From positions 124,001-188,000 of the IMG/VR virus record IMGVR_UViG_3300046542_000248: a stretch of DNA of 64,000 nucleotides; one strand, given 5' to 3'. The translations under genes and the position numbers were made by a program. Position 1 is the stretch's first letter. The number at the start of each line of letters is the position of its first letter. The stretch comes from a virus. Shown here in pieces: positions 51,878 through 59,854 of this stretch. The notes below the pieces were generated by a model. The model was not told the DNA's origin. It saw only the letters and a list, made by a program, of their open reading frames with translations, and made no database searches.

Positions 51878-52357
51878 ATGGATACTAGTAAACTTGGAGT
51901 AAGAATCACCGATCGGTTCGGTCGGTGGGTAGCAAGAGGTAAAGATGTGGTAACTGGTGAATGGGTAGTTGGTACTTACATGTCGCTATTCGAAGAACTT
52001 CACTTTAAGAATGGATTTGGTGTAACTGACTTCAGAAAAATTGATACTGCTACTGTGGGTCAACGCCTGATGATCAGTTCACATGGTCAAGAAGATAAAT
52101 ATGTCTTCGAAGGTGATGTTGATGATAATGGATTCATTGTTACCTTCGTAGGAAGAAAAGAAAATGATGATGGTTCTGCCACTGGTATGGATATTGGCTG
52201 GTACTTACAAAGAGATAATTTCTCATCGTATAGCCAAATTGTAATCGGTGAAGATATCACTATCGTTGGTAATATCATTGATGACCCTGAACTCCCTGAG
52301 AAAATGAAAGATGAAAGATATCAAAGGCAGATAGATTCTGCAAAGGAGACAATCTAA
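51878..52357 (+). CDS. YopX-like small phage protein
   Basis: 159 residues from ATG 51878, which follows the previous stop by 1 base and uses AGAGGAG. The pattern RITDRFGRWVARGKDV.TGEWVVG, KYVFEGDVDDNGF and the end VGEDITIVGNIIDDPEL resembles YopX-family proteins, whose last motif is EVIGNIYENPEL preceded by a YEGD block. The family is common in Gram-positive phages, and no biochemical function is established. Assignment by motif pattern only. Confidence 0.6.
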   Translation: MDTSKLGVRITDRFGRWVARGKDVVTGEWVVGTYMSLFEELHFKNGFGVTDFRKIDTATVGQRLMISSHGQEDKYVFEGDVDDNGFIVTFVGRKENDDGSATGMDIGWYLQRDNFSSYSQIVIGEDITIVGNIIDDPELPEKMKDERYQRQIDSAKETI

Positions 52358-52570
52358 ATGGAATTAACTGCTAACGATTTAGTAACGGGTAAACCATATG
52401 TACTAAAACATGATTTCATGCAAACACCTCAGCTTCGTCATAATTTTGGCACTGAGGTTTCATTCCTTGGTCATATCTCAAATGATCAGCAAAAAGCAAT
52501 GGTTAAAGTTGTCAGATCAACTTCCGGTGGATTCATGATTCCTATTACATCATTAAAAGAGAAGGAGTAA
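52358..52570 (+). CDS. Small hypothetical protein, 70 residues
   Basis: Starts without a gap behind the YopX-like gene, with AAAGGAG 9 bases upstream. A beta-rich small domain: ANDLVTGKPYVLK, TEVSFLGHIS, AMVKVVRST and FMIPITSLKE, an SH3-like strand order. Operon member of unknown function. Confidence 0.6.
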   Translation: MELTANDLVTGKPYVLKHDFMQTPQLRHNFGTEVSFLGHISNDQQKAMVKVVRSTSGGFMIPITSLKEKE

Positions 52571-52576
52571 TTATAC

Positions 52577-53077
52577 ATGTCACTTAAATATATAGTAGCA
52601 GAGCAATTATCAGTATTTAGCGAGCCAGAGGGAGATTTTGTAGCAATACCTCCAGGAACTGAACTTGAAGTTGCTGAATATTCTCAAGGCATTTATCAAA
52701 TCACTGGTTCCCTTTATAAGCCTAAAGAAATTAGAGGAGCTATATTTGCAAAACCAGGTCCTAATCTTCCTATGTTTTATATTGAATTAATGTATGAAAC
52801 GGGACATGCTGACTCATTCTATACAAATCTTACAGAATATCTCAGACTAGCGTACTGTCATGATACTAATATGAAATATATTAACTATGGTGTACTGGAC
52901 GGGACAAAAATTTGCAGCTTACACATTAGTTTAGGTAAGGTTGCAAAGTTCACAGCGTATCAGCTTACCGATGATCTTGAACTTAAGTATATTGCTGAGC
53001 AAATTAAGCAGTCGGTTAAGAAATACGGTATAATTCAAAGACGTTATAAAGAAGAAGATTTGGATAAAGACAAATAA
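52577..53077 (+). CDS. Hypothetical protein, 166 residues
   Basis: ATG behind GAGAAGGAG, 6 bases after the previous gene. The first 60 residues look like a beta barrel (YIVAEQLSVFSEPEGDFVAIPPGTELEVAEY). The second part is alpha/beta. No cysteine cluster or catalytic motif. Last gene of the small operon 51400-53077, closed by a terminator. Confidence 0.6.
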   Translation: MSLKYIVAEQLSVFSEPEGDFVAIPPGTELEVAEYSQGIYQITGSLYKPKEIRGAIFAKPGPNLPMFYIELMYETGHADSFYTNLTEYLRLAYCHDTNMKYINYGVLDGTKICSLHISLGKVAKFTAYQLTDDLELKYIAEQIKQSVKKYGIIQRRYKEEDLDKDK

Positions 53078-53084
53078 AAATAGT

Positions 53085-53124
53085 TTAGAAGACGGTGGAG
53101 AGTTCTGCCGTCTTCTAGATTTAT
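53085..53124 (+). terminator. Rho-independent terminator
   Basis: AGAAGACGG at 53087-53095 pairs perfectly with CCGTCTTCT at 53108-53116, followed by a T-rich tail. Confidence 0.75.
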
Positions 53125-53143
53125 TAAGAGAGGGATATTTTTT

Positions 53144-53812
53144 ATGATTAAAAAAATTAAAGCACTGTTAGGTATGGGTGATAAACTTACTGATATTACT
53201 ATAACGTTAACTCAGCTTTCTGACCAACTGAGCAACTTATCTAATCAAAGAAGACCTACTAGATATCAGGAAGTTCGTATTGATAGAGAAGTTTCTGATT
53301 ATGAGCAAGTAAAAGGAATGTTTGAGGATAAGTATCGTAAAGATGCTGCTGGTAAGTACAACGGCATTAAAGAAAATCTTCAAGAATGTATCGTACAGTA
53401 TGATAAAGTCTTGTATTTCAATAGAGACTCTATCAACTATATCGAACTAACTGCCAAACTTTATGAGCTATACGTACTACGTTCTTTTATCTTAGAAATA
53501 TTATTCAAAACTACTGATATTGAAAGCTTCTACTTCTATGCTATAAATAACAATGCTCTTTATAATACTATTTCCGACATCAATCATATTGATCTAGATA
53601 AAATCTTCTTACTTGATCAGGAGAAAGATTTAGATTACAGTTACTATACTATCCTAAATATGAGATCTGATAGAATCGTTCTTGTTACTCCTACTGAGGA
53701 TTATGAGCTTGAAAATCGTTATAAGAAAACCGTAGTGAGGGTTTTATACTCTATATACTTTGAGAAGTATTTCTTATACCACATATCAAATGATGGAGGC
53801 GATAAAGAGTAA
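53144..53812 (+). CDS. Hypothetical protein with coiled-coil start
   Basis: 222 residues behind AGAGAGGGATATTTTTT. The first 35 residues form an amphipathic helix and a short heptad region (LTDITITLTQLSDQLSNLSNQ). The rest is rich in tyrosine, aspartate and isoleucine with alternating strands and helices. No family recognised. Precedes the thymidylate synthase gene by 55 bases. Confidence 0.6.
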   Translation: MIKKIKALLGMGDKLTDITITLTQLSDQLSNLSNQRRPTRYQEVRIDREVSDYEQVKGMFEDKYRKDAAGKYNGIKENLQECIVQYDKVLYFNRDSINYIELTAKLYELYVLRSFILEILFKTTDIESFYFYAINNNALYNTISDINHIDLDKIFLLDQEKDLDYSYYTILNMRSDRIVLVTPTEDYELENRYKKTVVRVLYSIYFEKYFLYHISNDGGDKE

Positions 53813-53867
53813 TAATAATGTAAAAATATTTAATCGAGGACTTTAAATAGAAAATAATTGAGAGGTC

Positions 53868-55073
53868 GTGAGTTATTTGCAAACTATCGTACTTGGCTCA
53901 ACACAAACTGGTCACAATATGCCTATTAATGAGGCACTGAAATTATCGTCATATGCAGCGGGAGTCTGCTATATGAAAGAGGACATTGAAGCTATTCTTA
54001 ATGAGGATATTGAAAGAACTCAAAGAAGAATAGATCAAACTCTTGGTAGCGGTCATCATTCTGTATATCAACACGTTCATTATACATTGGTATTCAAAGA
54101 TATCCCTAAAATTATTGCAATGCTTATTAACAATGAAAAACCTTATACTACTTCCGAGAAGTCTGCACGTTATACCAAAATGACGAATCTTCCGGTTGAA
54201 GAAAAAGAGCGTTATGATAACTGGTTAGGTCGATTCAAAGAAATGATCAGAGCCGAATATCCGCTGCTACTAGATACACATATCACTAAACTTGCGATGG
54301 AAAATTCTCGTTATATGATTAGCGTATTCACACCAACTACAATGGTGTATACGACTAACCTATCGCAATTGAATTACCTAATTGAAATGATGCTTAAATT
54401 TGTCCGTGAAAGTCAGGAGAAGTATGCTGATAACGGATTTGTAACAAAACTGAACAAACAGATTCTGCTGTTTGTAGAATGTCTGAAGCCATTCGAAGTT
54501 GAAGGTATGAATCGCAAGAATAAAGGTATCAGTCTTTCAATGTTCCAATTGGAAGAACCTGTTGCGATGGAGTACTACTTCGGAAATACGTATGAAACTA
54601 ATTACTGGGCAACATGGGCGCAATTTGCACAGGCTCAGCGTCATAGAACTCTCCATTACAATGTCTTTATTCCTCAATACGATGGAATGGGTCCTGGAGA
54701 TTTCCTCTATGTTCCGCCAATCATTACAAGCGATGAAATGAAACAGGATTGGATTGGGGATATGGTATCTCTTCCAAAAGATACATTCCCACAAGCCGGT
54801 AAGATTCTTGTTCAAGAACGTGGCTTATATGAGCACTTCATTCTTAAATGTCACGAAAGACTTTGCTGTCAGGCTCAAAACGAGATCATGCAGCAAACTA
54901 AAGATACGTTTGCTATGTATCTCGAAATGGCATCATCAACTCATCAAATTCATACGGACTTCCCTAATATTGATTATACTTCGTTTAAATCTAAAACGCA
55001 GTTGAAAAATATCTGGTGTGCAGGTTCTTGTAACAATTTCGGTCGCAGATATGCGTTAAATCGTAAAGCTTAA
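53868..55073 (+). CDS. thyX: Flavin-dependent thymidylate synthase (ThyX)
   Basis: Makes dTMP from dUMP with FAD, NADPH and methylene-folate. Evidence is distributed over an unusually long protein (401 residues against about 220-250). In the N-terminal half, GHHSVYQHVHYTLVFKDIPK followed by TTSEKSARYTKM matches the ThyX H-x-S-V-x-E-H ... S-x-R-Y signature, but the RHR triad is missing there. In the second half, AQFAQAQRHRTLHYN supplies an RHR-type motif, followed by the C-terminal AQNEI helix pattern. The start is GTG 53868, or TTG 53877 which has better spacing to GAGAGG. The layout suggests a rearranged or duplicated ThyX fold, known in outline from other large phages. Confidence 0.8.
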   Translation: MSYLQTIVLGSTQTGHNMPINEALKLSSYAAGVCYMKEDIEAILNEDIERTQRRIDQTLGSGHHSVYQHVHYTLVFKDIPKIIAMLINNEKPYTTSEKSARYTKMTNLPVEEKERYDNWLGRFKEMIRAEYPLLLDTHITKLAMENSRYMISVFTPTTMVYTTNLSQLNYLIEMMLKFVRESQEKYADNGFVTKLNKQILLFVECLKPFEVEGMNRKNKGISLSMFQLEEPVAMEYYFGNTYETNYWATWAQFAQAQRHRTLHYNVFIPQYDGMGPGDFLYVPPIITSDEMKQDWIGDMVSLPKDTFPQAGKILVQERGLYEHFILKCHERLCCQAQNEIMQQTKDTFAMYLEMASSTHQIHTDFPNIDYTSFKSKTQLKNIWCAGSCNNFGRRYALNRKA

Positions 55074-55085
55074 ATTTGATGAAAG

Positions 55086-55126
55086 GTCTATGACTACGAA
55101 TCTGTGGTCATAGACAATATTTTTTA
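55086..55126 (+). terminator. Rho-independent terminator
   Basis: GTCTATGAC at 55086-55094 pairs with GTCATAGAC at 55107-55115, followed by AATATTTTTT. The ribosome binding site of the next gene follows at once. Confidence 0.85.
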
Positions 55127-55139
55127 GGAGGTATGAAAA

Positions 55140-55376
55140 ATGAAAGAGAATATTAAATTTTGGGGATTGTTTCTTATCTGGGCTGCTATACTTTGGTATG
55201 TGGCAAAACTCATATTATGGATGCAGTTTGAATTGCATAATTACACACATCTTAAAGAAGTAATTGTTACGTGGGTTCTGCATATTATATTTGCAACAGT
55301 TTTACCATTCTGGATGACACTATTCACAGTTGTATCAAGACTTAATAAACCTAAAAAGGTTAAGAAGGATGCATAA
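55140..55376 (+). CDS. Small two-helix membrane protein
   Basis: 78 residues, ATG behind TAGGAGGTATGAAAA. Two hydrophobic helices: about residues 8-28 (WGLFLIWAAILWYVAKLILWM) and 43-66 (VTWVLHIIFATVLPFWMTLFTVV), then a lysine-rich end (KPKKVKKDA). A topology with both ends inside would fit the positive C-terminus. Holin-like, but with no partner endolysin beside it; other membrane roles are equally possible. The helicase gene follows after 2 bases. Confidence 0.65.
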   Translation: MKENIKFWGLFLIWAAILWYVAKLILWMQFELHNYTHLKEVIVTWVLHIIFATVLPFWMTLFTVVSRLNKPKKVKKDA

Positions 55377-55378
55377 GT

Positions 55379-56974
55379 ATGAATAACGACATCATTGCCA
55401 ACTTCTCGCATTATGTAATTCCTAATTACAAAGAAGAAGGCACAGAAGATCAACTGACCTACTTAGAGAAGGCTTTGAGTACGTTTGATAAAAGAATCTA
55501 TCGTTATATCCCTATTGGGTATCATTACAATATGGAAACTAATGAGCTACGGATTCCAAGAGGATATCCATATCAAGATATTCTCAACTCTTTCAGATTC
55601 AAAAGAAAGATGACTGTTAATCAAAAACCGCAAGAATATGATAAGATTAAGTTAAGACTCTTTCAGAATCCTAGAGAACAGTTGCAAGTAGAAATGATGT
55701 CTTTCCTATGTGGATTAGGCAAACATGCTTACACTGCAAAATTCTCTCAGGTATTTTGTGATCTGAATACAGGTAAGGGTAAAACCTACTGTACGGTTGC
55801 ATCACTATCTTATTTCCAAGATAAAATCGTCATATTCATTCCATCTAAGCTAAGTAAGCTTATAGATCAATGGTATGACGCATTTACGGACTATACTGAT
55901 AAAAAACCTAGAGACATTCTGATTGTCCGTGGTTCTGATATGTGTGAAGATATTCATAAAGGTAAGTACGCTGATAAAGAAGTGTTTATCATTACAAAGG
56001 GAACTGCACTATCATATGCTAACACATATGGTTGGACTAAGTTCCAAGAGATGATTGCACAGACTAAAGCTGGAGTTAAGATTATTGATGAAGCTCATAT
56101 GGATATGAGATCCAATGTCTTAATTGACTGCTATTCCAATGTTAAGAAGAATATTTACCTCACAGCGTCTGCTCTTAGAGGTAATAGATTCGAGAATGAA
56201 ATCTTCAAAAAGATCTTCAGCGGTGTGCCTATATTCGGTAAAGAATTAGTCAAAGCTGAAGAGAATTATATCATTATGCTTATGTATTTCTTTAAGCATA
56301 TGCCTAATGTTAAACAAAGAGCTTCCTGTAAGATAAGAACCAATGATGGCTATGGTCTATCGGCAGTGAAGTATTCTAATTATCTTGTATCTAAAGAAGG
56401 TGCAAGACAAGAATTCTTTACAGCTATGAATAAAGCTATTAGAGATATCTTTGTGAAATACAGAAATAACTCTGGCTTTGTTAGCTTACCTAATATTGGA
56501 CCTGGTAAATATATCAGAAACTCCAATGGCAATATTCAAATCAATAGAACTGAAAAGTTCCAAGGGAAACTTCTTATCCTTGGAGCAACGATTGAATTCC
56601 TCAAAACTATACGAAAGTTCTTAGAAGTAAACTTTCCTGAATATAGCATAGGGTTATACTCTGGCGAAATTAAGGATATGAAGATAAGAGAACTTGAGTT
56701 GGAGAAAGATATTATCCTTGCCACTGAAAAAGGTATTGGGACTGGAGCAAACATTGAAGATCTTCAGTTTATGATCAATACCATTCCTTATAGCAATCCA
56801 GTGTATGCGAATCAACTACCTGGTCGTTTAAGAGAACTTAAAGGAAGAAAAGTTTACTATATGGAATTAATCAATACAGAATTTAGTGAAGCTGCTAAAC
56901 AATATGAAAGACGATCCAAATTCCTAATGGAAAAAGCTAAAAGTAATAAACTAATAACCGTGTCTGTCACCTAA
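55379..56974 (+). CDS. SF2 DEAH-box helicase (UvsW-like)
   Basis: 531 residues. Walker A is DLNTGKGKTYC at about 128-138; the DEAH box IIDEAHMD lies near 236-243; motif III is YLTAS shortly after. The second RecA-like domain shows IGLYSGEIK and a motif V/VI region KDIILATEKGIGTGANIEDLQ ... NQLPGRLRELKG, where QLPGRLRE is the arginine-finger motif VI. The set matches phage UvsW-type helicases, which remodel recombination and replication intermediates. UvsX-like and ligase genes elsewhere in the window fit one recombination-repair system. Starts 2 bases after the small membrane protein. Confidence 0.88.
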   Translation: MNNDIIANFSHYVIPNYKEEGTEDQLTYLEKALSTFDKRIYRYIPIGYHYNMETNELRIPRGYPYQDILNSFRFKRKMTVNQKPQEYDKIKLRLFQNPREQLQVEMMSFLCGLGKHAYTAKFSQVFCDLNTGKGKTYCTVASLSYFQDKIVIFIPSKLSKLIDQWYDAFTDYTDKKPRDILIVRGSDMCEDIHKGKYADKEVFIITKGTALSYANTYGWTKFQEMIAQTKAGVKIIDEAHMDMRSNVLIDCYSNVKKNIYLTASALRGNRFENEIFKKIFSGVPIFGKELVKAEENYIIMLMYFFKHMPNVKQRASCKIRTNDGYGLSAVKYSNYLVSKEGARQEFFTAMNKAIRDIFVKYRNNSGFVSLPNIGPGKYIRNSNGNIQINRTEKFQGKLLILGATIEFLKTIRKFLEVNFPEYSIGLYSGEIKDMKIRELELEKDIILATEKGIGTGANIEDLQFMINTIPYSNPVYANQLPGRLRELKGRKVYYMELINTEFSEAAKQYERRSKFLMEKAKSNKLITVSVT

Positions 56975-56986
56975 CGTAATATGTAG

Positions 56987-57006
56987 AAATATATATTATT
57001 ATCTTG
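56987..57006 (+). promoter_or_regulatory. Early-type phage promoter
   Basis: AAATATATATTATTATCTTG, 33 bases before the gene at 57040. CCGTGTC at the end of the helicase gene and GACACGG just behind the element form a distant inverted repeat around it. Confidence 0.75.
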
Positions 57007-57039
57007 ATGAACTGACACGGAAAGGGAGAGAAACTTACT

Positions 57040-57291
57040 ATGAAGAAAGTTAAGGAATGTAGCAAAAAGAAGTTGTCTATTAAACTTCCGAATATGACTG
57101 TTACTGCTAAAGTAGATGAGAAACTTAAACTGAAAAAAGGAGATCACATTCAGATAAATATTGGCAAGCTTACGGTATACGGTATTGTAGCCACAGATCA
57201 ATCTGAAGATGGTAACAACATCGACAAGATTGAAGTCGATGAAGTTGAAACGATTGAAAAGTCAAAAATAAAGGTGGTGTTCTTTATTTGA
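57040..57291 (+). CDS. Small basic beta protein, 83 residues
   Basis: ATG behind AAAGGGAGAG. After a basic start (KKVKECSKKKLSIKL) come strands with a turn-rich core (KLKKGDHIQINIGKLTVYGIV), similar to small OB- or SH3-like barrels. Nucleic-acid binding is plausible. First gene of the unit 57040-59756. Confidence 0.6.
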   Translation: MKKVKECSKKKLSIKLPNMTVTAKVDEKLKLKKGDHIQINIGKLTVYGIVATDQSEDGNNIDKIEVDEVETIEKSKIKVVFFI

Positions 57292-57294
57292 TCT

Positions 57295-58056
57295 ATGATT
57301 AAAATAACTAAGAAGCAGCTAGTAGATGTCATAAGTATTCCTATTATGAAACTATCTAGCAACCTAATCCTCTATCATAAGGTAAAGTTATCTCAGCCCA
57401 ATAAAATGGGTGATCGAGATTATTTCCATAAGGAATTTACCTATCAGTCAAAATATAAAGATCCTAATAAGGTTACCACTGTAAGATTAACACACTCTTC
57501 TATATTGAGTATTCAGTTTAAAGATGAATTATACTCTGATGCTTTGATTCTCAATATAACTAATAGAGACTTCTTCTGTAAGTACTTGAAGAAGATTAGA
57601 AAGGATTTAAAGAAAGACGATCTAATTCTAAAGATAGGTGATAATTATAAGATAAATAAAGACTATGGAACTAATGACATTATCGAGTTCTACAAGGATA
57701 AGTTAATAACTGCTAATCCTATGCTGATACTCAATGAGCAGTATAAAGAGCCTGAAGTTATGGTTCAACTCTGCATCGACTATAAGAACAAAACCTTTAT
57801 TGAGATTAAAGAAGATCGGTTTAAGACAATGCTCAGGTTCATCAAGAATTTTGACTTTCATCTTGCCGGACTTCTAGCAGTAACTTATTTACAATGTGCG
57901 GAAATTGGAAACCATGAATATGAATTTACTAGATCGTTATTGGAGGACTTCGATGAATTAAAGGAGCCTGACATGACTTTACAAAAAGAAAGCAATACGG
58001 GGATGGAAAAATTAAAATTACAAGGTCCTGCAATAACACAAAAAAAGGGCTGGTAA
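57295..58056 (+). CDS. Hypothetical protein, 253 residues
   Basis: The ATG lies 3 bases after the previous stop; the nearest ribosome-binding sequence, AAGGTGGTG, is 15 bases upstream, so coupling is likely. Basic in its first 130 residues (KKIRKDLKKDDLILKIGDNYKINKD), more neutral later, with a disordered glutamine/lysine-rich end. No recognised motif. Confidence 0.6.
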   Translation: MIKITKKQLVDVISIPIMKLSSNLILYHKVKLSQPNKMGDRDYFHKEFTYQSKYKDPNKVTTVRLTHSSILSIQFKDELYSDALILNITNRDFFCKYLKKIRKDLKKDDLILKIGDNYKINKDYGTNDIIEFYKDKLITANPMLILNEQYKEPEVMVQLCIDYKNKTFIEIKEDRFKTMLRFIKNFDFHLAGLLAVTYLQCAEIGNHEYEFTRSLLEDFDELKEPDMTLQKESNTGMEKLKLQGPAITQKKGW

Positions 58057-58075
58057 TGGGAGGATTGATTGACCA

Positions 58076-58891
58076 ATGTCGAAACTCAATAAGCTTAGAT
58101 ATGAACTTAAAGAGCTAACCGATTTTACGGACAGCTTCTATACATGGAGTTCGAATTTAGCAGCAATGTCGGAAAGACTATCCGATAAAATCATCAAGAT
58201 TGGTGAGTTCATGTATCGTATATATGACTTCCATGAAGTTGATGAGCTTGAACTTGGTAATGCTTATATCTTTGGCGGAGTCAAAGGGTCGTTTAGAATT
58301 AGCTATCCTTATGTATTTCCGTATCTCGGCAAGATGAAAAAGAACTCTGCCGAAGCTGGTATTTACCTTGATAAAGATGATAAAATCGTCGTCATTTATC
58401 CGCGTAATGATAAAGAACGCAAGCTGCATCACACATCGAGAATATTCGAAATTACTCCTGAGACTATTAAAGAGAAGCTCAATGAGTATCTCAATGAAGT
58501 CACAACCGAAGAACTCAAAAGTAAAGGTAGCGCTTTTGAACCTGAGATCAAAGATTCCGACGATACTGGTATTAAAGCAGTTCGCTTGGCGTTGATTGCT
58601 AAGCAGATTGAACTTGCGATATACCTTAATAAAATGGATAAAAACTGGGATAGAGCCAATACCAAGAAGGCTTTGGAAAAAGGTGATTCCCTAACATTCT
58701 TCAAACTGGATGAGTATGCTGACTTGTTCGATTTCAACTTTGGTTTGTTGATTTTCGATAAGCATACTGCTAAAGATCCAATCTCTAAAGATGGTAAAGC
58801 CATCATGATATTTAATGATGAGCATTACCCTATTAACGATGAGAATATTGAGGTAATCACGACTGTTAGTGACCTCAAGAATCTGACTTAA
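58076..58891 (+). CDS. Hypothetical protein, 271 residues
   Basis: ATG behind GGGAGGATTGATTGACCA. A helical start is followed by an alpha/beta core with FRISYPYVFPYLGKM and a long charged region. Two strand-turn segments (NFGLLIFDKHT, KAIMIFNDEHYPIND) occur near the end. No family recognised. It is followed after 1 base by the first VWLK protein. Confidence 0.6.
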   Translation: MSKLNKLRYELKELTDFTDSFYTWSSNLAAMSERLSDKIIKIGEFMYRIYDFHEVDELELGNAYIFGGVKGSFRISYPYVFPYLGKMKKNSAEAGIYLDKDDKIVVIYPRNDKERKLHHTSRIFEITPETIKEKLNEYLNEVTTEELKSKGSAFEPEIKDSDDTGIKAVRLALIAKQIELAIYLNKMDKNWDRANTKKALEKGDSLTFFKLDEYADLFDFNFGLLIFDKHTAKDPISKDGKAIMIFNDEHYPINDENIEVITTVSDLKNLT

Positions 58892-58892
58892 T

Positions 58893-59096
58893 ATGTATAA
58901 AGTGTGGCTTAAAGAAAATTGGAAAGCCCTCTTTAATGAGGAACCTGTTGATATTAGGACTGAAATAGCCGAGACTCTAGTGAGATTCGGCTATAATACT
59001 TACACAGATTCTATCGGAGATAAGATCATAGCTATTATGAATATTAGCGGTGAGTCTGTAGAGCAAACTGTAAAATCTATATTAGGGGTGAGCTAA
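58893..59096 (+). CDS. VWLK-family protein 1 (short form)
   Basis: 67 residues. Begins MYKVWLKENWKALF, the signature shared with the next two genes, then passes directly to the helical C-terminal part (ETLVRFGYNTYTDSIGDKIIAIM ... SVEQTVKSIL). The middle part (strands IVQIAGG / IIEIADG and IDHD/INHD) present in the other two is missing, so this is a shortened or ancestral form. No strong ribosome binding site; it starts 1 base after the previous stop. Confidence 0.65.
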   Translation: MYKVWLKENWKALFNEEPVDIRTEIAETLVRFGYNTYTDSIGDKIIAIMNISGESVEQTVKSILGVS

Positions 59097-59393
59097 ATGA
59101 TTAGAGTATGGCTTAAACCTGATTGGAAGCAAATTCTTGGAGAAAAAGTTGCAATAGTCCAAATAGCGGGTGGGAATGTAGTTTCATACGAAAGCCCACC
59201 CAATATAAGATTAACTATCATTGACCATGATAGTCTTCAAGAAGAAATTCCTGAAGTTCTTGATGATTTAGGTTATAAGTACAATGATGATGAAGACTTC
59301 TTATCTGATTTACACGATGATGTAGTTCATGTCATTGCTAAGACTGGAAATGAGGATATCAAAAGTATTATTAAAGATATCCTAAAATTATAA
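59097..59393 (+). CDS. VWLK-family protein 2
   Basis: 98 residues, starting without a gap behind protein 1, with AGGGGTGAG as ribosome binding site. MIRVWLKPDWKQIL, then a beta stretch with VAIVQIAGGNVVSYESP, IRLTIIDHD, and a helical end with EVLDDLGY...DDVVHVIAK...IKSIIKDIL. Tandem paralog of its neighbours. Function unknown. Confidence 0.65.
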   Translation: MIRVWLKPDWKQILGEKVAIVQIAGGNVVSYESPPNIRLTIIDHDSLQEEIPEVLDDLGYKYNDDEDFLSDLHDDVVHVIAKTGNEDIKSIIKDILKL

Positions 59394-59408
59394 TCTGGAG
59401 GATGATCT

Positions 59409-59756
59409 ATGTTTAGAGTGTGGTTAAAAGATAACTGGAAAGAGATCTTTGCAAGTAAAACGGTAATAATTGAAATTGCAGATGGAGAAATTGCAGATTT
59501 CGAAATTCCCGAACACATGGATCTTATCGTTATCAATCACGATAATTTATATGATGATCTACCAATTGCATTAGAAAATTTAGGATATGAAGATTCTGTT
59601 ACTATGGCTCAAGAGATACATGATTTAGTTGCTGACGTTATGCGAGAAACTCAGAATGAAAATCTCGAAGCGGCAATAAAAGCTGTTCTTGCTGAGCATT
59701 ATATTGAAATAGATGATGAGGATGAAGAGGTTCTCATCACAATTGTTGAAGATTAA
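59409..59756 (+). CDS. VWLK-family protein 3 (long form)
   Basis: 115 residues behind CTGGAGGATGATCT. MFRVWLKDNWKEIF, the same middle part as protein 2 (VIIEIADGEIADFEIP, LIVINHDNL, ALENLGY), then a helical module ending in LEAAIKAVLAEHYIEID and a very acidic tail. The end module resembles the repeats of the protein at 51400. Closed by a terminator. Confidence 0.65.
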   Translation: MFRVWLKDNWKEIFASKTVIIEIADGEIADFEIPEHMDLIVINHDNLYDDLPIALENLGYEDSVTMAQEIHDLVADVMRETQNENLEAAIKAVLAEHYIEIDDEDEEVLITIVED

Positions 59757-59762
59757 TGTATT

Positions 59763-59800
59763 AAGGCTATGGGAGTGTACTCATAGCCTTGTTTATATTA
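59763..59800 (+). terminator. Rho-independent terminator
   Basis: AAGGCTATG at 59763-59771 pairs perfectly with CATAGCCTT at 59782-59790, with GTTTATATTATTATTTATTT behind. Confidence 0.8.
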
Positions 59801-59854
59801 TTATTTATTTCCCCTTGGAATATAGATAAATACTAACTGAAAAGAGGTAATTGA

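Noticed and set aside
55140-55376. Holin call for the two-helix membrane protein
   Set aside because: Topology fits, but no endolysin or spanin is adjacent and it is coupled to a helicase gene, so a specific lysis function is not supported.
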